In this document: one piece after another, positions 12,700-18,481 of the stretch | How positions within the stretch are numbered: the stretch's first letter is position 1 | Layout of the letters: each line of letters begins with the position of its first letter | Assembly: GCA_002371335.1 (NCBI GenBank) | Contig: DFHP01000113.1 | Coordinates: 12,209 to 30,689 of the forward strand | Direction: 5' to 3' | Length of the DNA: 18,481 bases | From: Eubacterium sp. UBA3720 | GTDB taxonomy: Bacteria > Bacillota > Clostridia > Lachnospirales > Lachnospiraceae | Translations under genes and position numbers: made by a program | Notes under the pieces: generated by a model | Told to the model about the DNA's origin: nothing | Database searches by the model: none | The model's input: only the letters and a program-made list of their open reading frames with translations

Positions 12700-13971
12700 A
12701 TGAGGAAACTGAAAGTATATATAGAGATAAATGGGAGTCAGACTCTTGTGGGAACGATCAGGGGAAATGGATCCTCGGATGCAGTTTTTTCATATAATGA
12801 TGAATACCTGTCTGCAAGGAATCCGGCTCCGATCTCCTTATCACTTCCGCTTCAAAAGGAGCCCTTTAGTCCTGATCAGACAAGAAATTATTTTGAAAGT
12901 CTGTTACCTGAAGGCTTTTCCAGAAGAGCGGTTGCTGATTGGATCAAAGTTGATGAGAAGGATTTTCTGACAATTTTATCTTTTTTGGGCAGAGAGTGCC
13001 TGGGTGCCGTTAAAATAATTGAAGGTGAAGATATAAGTGAATCAGAATATGAGCCATTGACGGAGGCGAGAATAAAGGAGCTGGCGGCAGAAGGAGCAAC
13101 GAAAGCCACCCAAATTCTGATGGAAACGCATCTATCGTTGACAGGAGCCACAGGAAAAGTGGGACTGTATTATGATGAGGCTTCTGATAGGTGGTATCTG
13201 CCAAAAGGAAATGCGCCAAGCACACACATAGTTAAGCAGAGTCATGTAAGATTGAAACATATAGTTTTAAATGAACAATTATGTATTCTTACAGCAAAGA
13301 ATCTGGGTATCGATGTCCCTGAAAGTTATATTATAAATAGAGGGGCTAATGAAGATGAGCTGCTTTTTGCTACGAAACGATATGACCGCGTCTTTTCGGA
13401 TGAAAAATATATAAATGGCCTGCCGTGTCCATTAAGGCTGCATCAGGAGGATTTTGCCCAGGCCTTAAGTATTTTGCCGAATGACAAATATGAAAAGAAG
13501 CCGTCTGATTATATGAAAAGAATGTTTGAACTGATAAGGAGCAATTCCTCAAATCCTGTTGAAGATCAGCGGGCGCTTCTTAGAAGTATAGTATTAAATT
13601 TTCTGATCGGAAATACAGATTGTCATGTGAAAAATTATTCGCTTCTATACGGCACTGATTTAAGATCCAAACGGTTGGCTCCCATATATGATCTGGTGGC
13701 AACAAGAGTATATAAAACTACATCTGAGATGTCATTTTTTATTGGGGGAGAATTGGATATCGAGAAGATAGATAGGACAAATTTTGTAAAAGCTGCGGAT
13801 GAGATAGGCATGTCAGGCAGAATAGTTCAAAGTATTTTTGATGAGGTGACAGAAAAATATGAAAAGGCACTTACTGCAGCCGCTGATGAATTAAAAAACC
13901 AGGGATTTGAGCAAGCGGTGTCCATGAAGAGGGACATATTACGATCCGGAGGATATAGGAATTTATCCTGA
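12700..13971 (+). CDS. hipA: HipA-like serine/threonine kinase toxin
   Basis: The 423-residue product from ATG 12700 (GAGG 9 nt upstream) matches HipA in length. The N-terminal subdomain includes FESLLPEG (about 66-73). The glycine-rich ATP loop appears as LSLTGATGKVGL, and ATKRYDR and the catalytic loop GNTDCHVKNYSLLY follow. The metal-binding aspartate is in LAPIYDLVAT. All kinase residues expected of an active HipA are present. In E. coli HipA phosphorylates glutamyl-tRNA synthetase and induces persistence; the target here is unknown. The gene starts 4 nt after hipB, or overlaps it by 14 nt if ATG 12682 is used. Confidence 0.87.
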   Translation: MRKLKVYIEINGSQTLVGTIRGNGSSDAVFSYNDEYLSARNPAPISLSLPLQKEPFSPDQTRNYFESLLPEGFSRRAVADWIKVDEKDFLTILSFLGRECLGAVKIIEGEDISESEYEPLTEARIKELAAEGATKATQILMETHLSLTGATGKVGLYYDEASDRWYLPKGNAPSTHIVKQSHVRLKHIVLNEQLCILTAKNLGIDVPESYIINRGANEDELLFATKRYDRVFSDEKYINGLPCPLRLHQEDFAQALSILPNDKYEKKPSDYMKRMFELIRSNSSNPVEDQRALLRSIVLNFLIGNTDCHVKNYSLLYGTDLRSKRLAPIYDLVATRVYKTTSEMSFFIGGELDIEKIDRTNFVKAADEIGMSGRIVQSIFDEVTEKYEKALTAAADELKNQGFEQAVSMKRDILRSGGYRNLS

Positions 13972-14046
13972 GAATTTTAGTCCTTGCGTGACAGAATGGG
14001 TATCGATCGTGCAGGGACGTCCGACAAAGAAGCATGAACGAATACT

Positions 14047-14814
14047 TTACCATATCCTTAAGTCTTCTAATTGTTTATCTTTGTTTAAAATATTCAGATC
14101 GATATATTTTTCGCCGCCTGTATATCCTTCCAGTTTGCCTTTGTTTAAATACTGCCAGATATACCAGTCATCATCATAGTTCCAGCTTAAAGGGGTGTAT
14201 AAACTGGAGATCCATTTTTTATATTCATCAAATTCTCCCTTGAGATATTTTTCGTACACATCGGGTCTGGTATATATCAAAGGCTTTACGCCATATTCTT
14301 TTTCAATCATTTCCAGATATATTTTTAATTCCCGTACGACGTCTTCTCTTTCAGGCGGGTTCTGCTCTTTATCACCGTAGTATTCCAGATCAACCGCCGG
14401 AAGCAGCCGTCCGGTTAAGTCGCCGCCGACTGTATTGATAAAATTTTCGGCCTGTTTTTTTCCTTCGCTGTCATATGAAAAGAAGTGGTATGCCCCTGAT
14501 AATAACTCTGCTCTTTGCGCGTTCTCCCAGTTTTCAGCAAATCTGTCATCCTGCGTATTGCTTCCCTCGGTTGCCTTAATATATATGAATTGAATGTTTT
14601 GTTTTTTCAGTTGAGTCATATCGATATTCGCCTGATATGAGGAAACATCAACCCCAATGGTACTGTTTTTTTCATTTACAAACCATTTATTGATGAAAAT
14701 TTTCTTTTGTTTTGCCAGCAGAAATACTGAGAAAAAAAGAATTGCTGTTACTGCCGCGAGTACGGCGAATATGATTAAAAAACGTTTTGGGCTTATTTTC
14801 ATATTATTATTCAT
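14047..14814 (-). CDS. Membrane-anchored GH25 muramidase-like protein
   Basis: The 255-residue protein has a single N-terminal transmembrane helix (about 11-34) after a basic stretch, then a glycoside hydrolase 25 domain. The strand-1 motif GVDVSSYQ (D56), FIYIKATEG, GAYHFFSYDSEGKKQAENF, the catalytic PAVDLEYYGD (D142, E144), PLIYTRP and WYIWQY are all in order. It should cleave the N-acetylmuramyl-glucosaminyl bond in peptidoglycan outside the membrane, probably for wall remodelling since it has no phage-type partner genes or wall-binding repeats. It is convergent with hipA, with 75 bp between the stop codons. Confidence 0.87.
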   Translation of the reverse strand: MNNNMKISPKRFLIIFAVLAAVTAILFFSVFLLAKQKKIFINKWFVNEKNSTIGVDVSSYQANIDMTQLKKQNIQFIYIKATEGSNTQDDRFAENWENAQRAELLSGAYHFFSYDSEGKKQAENFINTVGGDLTGRLLPAVDLEYYGDKEQNPPEREDVVRELKIYLEMIEKEYGVKPLIYTRPDVYEKYLKGEFDEYKKWISSLYTPLSWNYDDDWYIWQYLNKGKLEGYTGGEKYIDLNILNKDKQLEDLRIW

Positions 14815-14941
14815 TTTTAGATCCTTATCCTGTCAGGGGCGAATTATACTTCGTGACAGAAACTTCCCACATGTCATTTATGAATAGTTGTGATCAGTTC
14901 GCACAAACAGTTTAAAGCCACAGATATATTCGAGCAGAGTG

Positions 14942-15048
14942 AGCTGCCGGATCGTACATAGGCAGCCTCCTGTAAAAAGTTGAAACATGGCATCATAATA
15001 TCATACCCATAATTCCAAAACAATCAGAATCCCTTTAAAATGGGTATG
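14942..15048. repeat. Two inverted repeats in the muramidase-flavodoxin intergenic region
   Basis: GCTGCC and GGCAGC (14943-14964) can form a stem with a 10-12 nt loop. CATACCCAT (15002-15010) and ATGGGTATG (15040-15048) are perfect 9-bp arms 29 nt apart. No ORF or clear promoter explains them. The rest of 14815-15100 shows nothing further. Confidence 0.4.
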
Positions 15049-15104
15049 AACCTTGCTTTCGTACGGTGTTTAGAATCGTAAGGGTTATAACCGGAAAAGT
15101 TCAA

Positions 15105-15275
15105 TCGCGATCTCTGATCGCGCGCGAGCTGCGCGACGCACTTGTGCGTCTTCCTCTGCGCCGCTCTGCGATCCGCCGGAGGCTCAGCTCAGATGGGCTT
15201 GAAACCCTCCACTGAGTCAAGTTTGATTCAATACCCACCGCATATAGAGGCGGGGACTCCCCATCTGAGTTGAAG
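15105..15275. other. GC-rich structured intergenic element, possible non-coding RNA
   Basis: Base composition jumps from AT-rich flanks to GC-rich. CTCAGATGGG (15188-15197) and CCCATCTGAG (15260-15269) form a perfect 10-bp stem that encloses smaller complementary segments such as CCGC/GCGG and CTTGA/TCAAG. A second part (15119-15160) carries GACGCAC/GTGCGTC. The arrangement suggests a folded RNA or the end of a small mobile element. Strand and identity are unknown. Confidence 0.45.
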
Positions 15276-15352
15276 AAATCGCAAAAATAGTCTATGATAA
15301 TGATAATTCGGGCCGGATACAGACGATGACGAACCAGCAAGGAGGTGCGTAT

Positions 15353-15772
15353 ATGAGCAAATTGGTAGTGTATTTTTCATTCAGCGGAGTTACGGCGAAA
15401 AAAGCGAAAAAGCTGGCGAAAAAGAATTCGGCAGATATATTTGAACTAAAGGCGAAGATTCCTTATACGAAAGCGGATGTAAACTGGAGAGATAAAAAGA
15501 GCCGCAATGTTTTGGAATATAACGATGAGACATCCCGGCCTGAGATCGAGGAAATGCCGGATCTTGCGGGCGTGGATGAGATCTGGATCGGTTATCCGAT
15601 ATGGTGGTATACGCATCCGCGTATCATAAATACTTTCTTTGACCGGGCGGATCTGACCGGGAAGAAGATCCACCTTTTCGCCACATCCTCGGTGACGGGG
15701 ATTGAGGGAAGCGTTAAAGAGCTTAAAGAAAGCTATCCGGATGCAGACATTGTCGACGGAAAGAGATTATAG
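15353..15772 (+). CDS. Small flavodoxin-like protein
   Basis: ATG 15353 after AAGGAGGTG gives 139 residues. The FMN phosphate loop is SFSGVTAKKAKKLA (8-21), followed by the second strand ADIFELKAKIPYT. The isoalloxazine-contact segment IGYPIWWYTHPRIINTFFD (about 81-99) has the W and H usual in the Flavodoxin_4 family. The last strand ends in ATSSVTGIEGSVKEL. It probably carries electrons via FMN in the cytoplasm; the partner is unknown. An in-frame ATG at 15326 has no ribosome binding site. Confidence 0.87.
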   Translation: MSKLVVYFSFSGVTAKKAKKLAKKNSADIFELKAKIPYTKADVNWRDKKSRNVLEYNDETSRPEIEEMPDLAGVDEIWIGYPIWWYTHPRIINTFFDRADLTGKKIHLFATSSVTGIEGSVKELKESYPDADIVDGKRL

Positions 15773-15813
15773 GCGGAAAGCGGTTATCGATGGAAAAAGG
15801 TGACAGGCAAAAG

Positions 15814-15853
15814 GCCGGCGAGATACTGAAGCGGTATCTCTCCGGCTCTTTTT
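15814..15853 (+). terminator. Intrinsic terminator of the flavodoxin gene
   Basis: GCCGG (15814-15818) with AGATAC (15821-15826) pairs with GTATCT (15834-15839) and CCGGC (15842-15846), leaving a small internal loop, followed by TCTTTTT (15847-15853). Confidence 0.85.
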
Positions 15854-15856
15854 ATG

Positions 15857-15885
15857 TCATAGGAAATTGCGTCAATTTCCTATGA
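15857..15885. repeat. Perfect 13-bp hairpin after the terminator
   Basis: TCATAGGAAATTG (15857-15869) and CAATTTCCTATGA (15873-15885) are exact complements around a 3-nt loop. No T-run follows on either strand, so it is not an ordinary terminator. It may be an RNA stabiliser or part of a repeated intergenic element. Confidence 0.55.
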
Positions 15886-15894
15886 CAAAAACCT

Positions 15895-16017
15895 CCGGGG
15901 GATGCACACGCCGCACAGAGGAAGGCTGCTGCGCTGCCGTGCGGCGGCGCGCAAAGTCCGGTTCGCTCCCCTCATGAATGAGGAGGTGGGAGAGTTGAAG
16001 TCCACTCGCGGACTTTG
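15895..16017. other. Second GC-rich structured intergenic element
   Basis: CAAAGTCCG (15952-15960) and CGGACTTTG (16009-16017) are a perfect 9-bp stem enclosing CTCAT/ATGAG and CTCCC/GGGAG nested arms around 15966-15992. A very GC-rich block (15905-15950) adjoins. The layout, a closed stem-loop domain next to a GC-rich palindromic block, resembles the element at 15105-15275, although the sequences differ. Confidence 0.45.
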
Positions 16018-16040
16018 ATCAAGTGCAGCCATCGGCAATA

Positions 16041-16823
16041 TCAGAGATTCAGGTCATAATCTTTGAGTACCACGTCGAAGGAGGCTTTACGGGAGTGGAG
16101 CAGGTGTTCGCGCATTTGTTCGGACGCCGATTCCCAGTCCTGCGCAAGGCAGTTTTCGATGATCTTTCCGTGCTCTTCCATGGTCCGGATCAGACGGTCG
16201 TTGATCCCGCCTCCGGACAGGATCCGAAGCCGCCGGTTCTGGCTGGCGATCTGGTCATACATGGAGATCAGGTAAATGTTTTCCGAGGCTTCCACGAACA
16301 TGGTGTGAAAGAGGCTGTCTGCCTCATACAGCCGTTTGTGCTCCGTAATGTCTGCTCTGTTTTTTTTATCTGAACCCTTATCCGTGCCCTTATCCGTACT
16401 GTTATCTGCATCCTTATCCGTGCCCTTATCCGCGCTATTTTTCGTTCCCTTAACCGTTTTCTCGCCATCGTTGTTTTCAGAGGTATGCTGCTCCGAGCCT
16501 GCGAAAAGCCTGATAAATTCCAGATAGCGCTGTTCCGGAATGCGGTTTCCGTAATGCAGGACAGCGTAAGGCTCCAGAAGAAGTCTGGCTTCGTATATGG
16601 ACTGTATCTCGCGGATCGAGATACCGGAGACCAGGATACCTTTTTTCGGAAGTATTCTGACAAGATTTTCCTGTTCCAGACGGCTGATGGCATCTCTGAT
16701 CGGCGTCCTGGACATATTCATTTCGTTTTTCAGCAGGTCTTCACTGAGGAACATTCCGGGCTGATATTCACAGTTAAGGATTTTCTGTTTAATGCAGTTG
16801 TATGCGTGTTCTTTTAAAGTCAC
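16041..16823 (-). CDS. GntR-family regulator, FadR/FCD subfamily, with a low-complexity insert
   Basis: Starting from GTG 16823 (GAAGGGAAG upstream) the product is about 260 residues. The winged helix lies at the N-terminus (HAYNCIKQKIL ... MSRTPIRDAISRLEQENLV ... KKGILVSGIS). The C-terminal FCD ligand domain has DSLFHTMFVEAS, EEHGKII and EHLLHS, the usual metal-binding pattern. An insert of about 45 residues, rich in T-D-K-G, interrupts the FCD domain after its first helices and is encoded by 12-bp tandem repeats (16376-16459). TTG codons at 16835 or 16886 are alternative starts. It is divergent from the dehydrogenase and probably controls it in response to a sugar acid. Confidence 0.82.
   Translation of the reverse strand: MTLKEHAYNCIKQKILNCEYQPGMFLSEDLLKNEMNMSRTPIRDAISRLEQENLVRILPKKGILVSGISIREIQSIYEARLLLEPYAVLHYGNRIPEQRYLEFIRLFAGSEQHTSENNDGEKTVKGTKNSADKGTDKDADNSTDKGTDKGSDKKNRADITEHKRLYEADSLFHTMFVEASENIYLISMYDQIASQNRRLRILSGGGINDRLIRTMEEHGKIIENCLAQDWESASEQMREHLLHSRKASFDVVLKDYDLNL
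16376..16459. repeat. 12-bp tandem repeat inside the GntR-type gene
   Basis: About seven 12-bp units are visible, the best being CCCTTATCCGTG (16376-16387), CCCTTATCCGTA (16388), TCCTTATCCGTG (16412) and CCCTTATCCGCG (16424). They encode four-residue units on the minus strand, so changes in copy number keep the reading frame. Confidence 0.75.
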
Positions 16824-17006
16824 TTTTAAGATCAACTTCCCTTCTGAAATATAATCTCGGTTTATACATTTCTGTTTAGTATACAACGTAGGATTTATTT
16901 GTACAATAATATACTTTCGTATTCGAGCCGTAATTGTCTATATTCACGAAAATCATTAACAGATTTTGTCTAATGCAACGTATTTTTCTCAATAACAGAA
17001 ACAATC

Positions 17007-17035
17007 TTGACGTATTTATGTGAAACTTGTATCAT
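17007..17035 (+). promoter_or_regulatory. Dehydrogenase promoter
   Basis: TTGACG (17007-17012) and TATCAT (17030-17035) are 17 bp apart, giving a start near 17042. Confidence 0.65.
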
Positions 17036-17050
17036 TTGAAATATCCACTG

Positions 17051-17079
17051 ATGTATACATAAAAGGATACATATGTATC
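17051..17079. promoter_or_regulatory. Two palindromic operators between promoter and dehydrogenase start
   Basis: ATGTATACAT (17051-17060) and GATACATATGTATC (17066-17079) are perfect palindromes just downstream of the predicted transcription start, ideal for repression. A related GTATAC core lies at 16878-16883 near the 5' end of the GntR gene, suggesting the same protein binds both. Confidence 0.6.
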
Positions 17080-17099
17080 TCTCTTAGGAGGAAAAAGTC

Positions 17100-18182
17100 A
17101 TGAAAGCAATTTACATCACCAATCCCGGCGTAGTTGAGATCCGGGATATTCCAAAGCCCGTGAGAAAACCGGGTGAGGCGCTTCTAAAGGTGCTGTACGG
17201 CGGCATCTGCGGCAGTGACCTGGGTTCTTACCGGGGGACTTTCGCGTATTTCGAATATCCCCGCATCCCGGGGCACGAGTTTGCCGCTGAGATCGTGGAG
17301 ATCGATGAAAACGCGGAAGGCCTCAGGCCGGGCATGATCGTTACCTGCAATCCGTACTTTAACTGTGGTCATTGCTACAGCTGCGAGAGAGGTATCGTGA
17401 ACGCCTGCATGGATAATCAGACGATGGGCGTTCAGAGGCCGGGAGCTTTCTGCGAATATATTACGATGCCGATCGAAAGGATTTATGACGGAAAGGGTCT
17501 TTCACCGAAGGTCCTCGCTGCCATCGAGCCGTTCTGTATCAGCTATCACGGCGTCCAGAGGGCAGGCGTCAGGCCCGGCGACAAGGTGCTTGTCATCGGA
17601 GGCGGAACCATAGGAGTCCTGGCGGCAAATGCGGCAAAAGCGCTTGGCGGAGAGGTATATCTGTGTGACGTGCCTCAGGCAAAAGCGAAGCTTGCGCATA
17701 GTCAGGAGACTTTCGGCTTTGCCGGAACTATTCTGAACGAAGGCCCTGAATCCATGGAAAAGGCAGTGAAGGAGATCACAGGTTTTGCTTCCTATAACGG
17801 GACAGAGACAGGTTATGGCTTTGATGTATGCATTGAGGCGGTCGGTCTGCCATCCACCTTTCAGGCGTGCATTGACTGCGCCGCGTTCGGAGGAAAGGTT
17901 GTTCTTATCGGAGTAGGAAAGAAGAACCTCGATTTTAATTTTACCCTTATCCAGAAGAAGGAGCTCAATGTTTACGGCAGCCGTAACGCGCTGAAGAAGG
18001 ATTTCCTTGAGCTTATCAATCTGGTGAAGGATGGTAAGGTGGATCTGGAAAAGATCATCACGGACATCTATCCATTTAAAGACGCCGCAAAGGCATTTGA
18101 GGATTTTTCCACAAAGGGCGGCCAGATGCTGAAGGTTGGCATTGATTTCTCAGACATCCACATGGCAGGAGAGACTAACTGA
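17100..18182 (+). CDS. Zinc-dependent medium-chain dehydrogenase, sorbitol/idonate/RspB-like
   Basis: The 360-residue enzyme has the catalytic zinc residues C37 (GICGSD), H59-E60 (PGHEF) and E143 (IEPF), and a structural zinc site with C89, C92, C95 and C103. The NAD(P) Rossmann motif is VIGGGTIG (165-172), followed by a second segment GFDVCIEAVG. These fit polyol and sugar-acid 5-dehydrogenases. With a divergent FCD-type GntR regulator, L-idonate- or galactonate-type catabolism is likely, but the substrate cannot be assigned. ATG 17100 has TTAGGAGG upstream. A further gene begins at 18472, possibly in the same operon. Confidence 0.87.
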   Translation: MKAIYITNPGVVEIRDIPKPVRKPGEALLKVLYGGICGSDLGSYRGTFAYFEYPRIPGHEFAAEIVEIDENAEGLRPGMIVTCNPYFNCGHCYSCERGIVNACMDNQTMGVQRPGAFCEYITMPIERIYDGKGLSPKVLAAIEPFCISYHGVQRAGVRPGDKVLVIGGGTIGVLAANAAKALGGEVYLCDVPQAKAKLAHSQETFGFAGTILNEGPESMEKAVKEITGFASYNGTETGYGFDVCIEAVGLPSTFQACIDCAAFGGKVVLIGVGKKNLDFNFTLIQKKELNVYGSRNALKKDFLELINLVKDGKVDLEKIITDIYPFKDAAKAFEDFSTKGGQMLKVGIDFSDIHMAGETN

Positions 18183-18194
18183 ATTTTAGAATCA

Positions 18195-18440
18195 GGGAAA
18201 TTTCGAAGCCCCGCAGGAGGAGAAATTTGTGTGAACGATTCAAACAATCTGCACAAGCATTAGAACTTCTGTATGAGCGGAATCTGCTGTATGAGCAGAA
18301 ATCATATTGTCTGAGCGCAGCGAGTTTATGATTTTGCGAATGATATCAGCAGATGAAGTGAATACATAGAAGTTCTTTGCGCGGAAGCCGTTTGAATCGT
18401 TACACAATTTCCCGACCACACGGAGTTTCACAATTACCTG
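18195..18440. repeat. Nested inverted-repeat element
   Basis: Three sets of complementary arms are concentric: AACGATTCAAAC (18234-18245) with GTTTGAATCGTT (18390-18401), AGAACTTCT (18262-18270) with AGAAGTTCT (18368-18376), and ATCTGCTG (18282-18289) with CAGCAGAT (18347-18354). Weaker similarity extends the outer arms towards 18195 and 18440. It contains no credible gene. The size and structure fit a MITE-like or large RNA hairpin element between the dehydrogenase and the next gene. Confidence 0.6.
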
Positions 18441-18471
18441 AAGAATTATAGAATTTGAAAGGAGATGGATC

Positions 18472-18481
18472 ATGATCCAGG
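18472..18481 (+). CDS. Start of the next gene (partial)
   Basis: ATG 18472 is preceded by AAAGGAGATGG with good spacing, and the window ends three codons later. It probably belongs with the dehydrogenase in one catabolic cluster. Confidence 0.55.

Noticed and set aside
13979..14026. Imperfect stem GTCCTTGC...GCAGGGAC between hipA and the muramidase gene as a bidirectional terminator
   Set aside because: The loop is over 25 nt and there is no T-run on either side.

Overview
The base composition, strong AGGAGG-type ribosome binding sites, consensus sigma-A promoters and protein families point to a Firmicute, most likely a Lachnospiraceae-type gut or rumen Clostridium relative. This placement is inferred from the sequence alone. 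No rRNA, tRNA or complete multi-spacer CRISPR array is visible.

Region 1 (1-7863) is a damaged CRISPR locus with an island in place of its array. A GNAT acetyltransferase gene is followed by a leader-like region with its own promoter (608-636) and a 36-nt CRISPR-type repeat (782-817). A second, degenerate copy of that repeat lies 4.2 kb away (5004-5039), immediately before cas1-cas2-csm6. Nothing array-like lies between them. Instead there is a block of minus-strand genes reading towards the leader: a SprT-like zinc protein, a tyrosine-recombinase-fold protein lacking catalytic residues, a tyrosine recombinase with all catalytic residues, a second degenerate recombinase-fold protein, and a 56-codon ORF that ends inside the left repeat. 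That small ORF has a perfect TTGACA-17-TATAAT promoter whose spacer holds a LexA-type box (CGAACATCTGTTCA). The cas1 gene carries one in-frame amber codon, so adaptation is probably dead. csm6 looks intact, but no cas10/csm genes are in the window. My leading interpretation is an SOS-responsive, tyrosine-recombinase-driven mobile element that uses a CRISPR repeat as its attachment site and now sits between the first and last repeats of a former type III array.

Region 2 (7864-10402) holds a lipoprotein, an HD-domain protein and a YjbR/EVE two-domain protein. Region 3 (10403-10920) contains the frameshifted remains of an unidentified gene and the start of a following one. Region 4 (10921-12225) is an ArsR-type regulator and a radical SAM protein whose upstream regions share the palindrome TATCGATA. 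Region 5 (12374-13971) is a hipBA-type toxin-antitoxin operon with three operator copies spaced exactly 39 bp apart. Region 6 (14047-16020) has a membrane-anchored GH25 muramidase and a small flavodoxin, with structured GC-rich intergenic elements on both sides of the flavodoxin gene. Region 7 (16041-18481) is a divergent GntR/FCD regulator and zinc-dependent sugar-acid or polyol dehydrogenase pair with palindromic operators, then a nested inverted repeat, then the first codons of the next gene.
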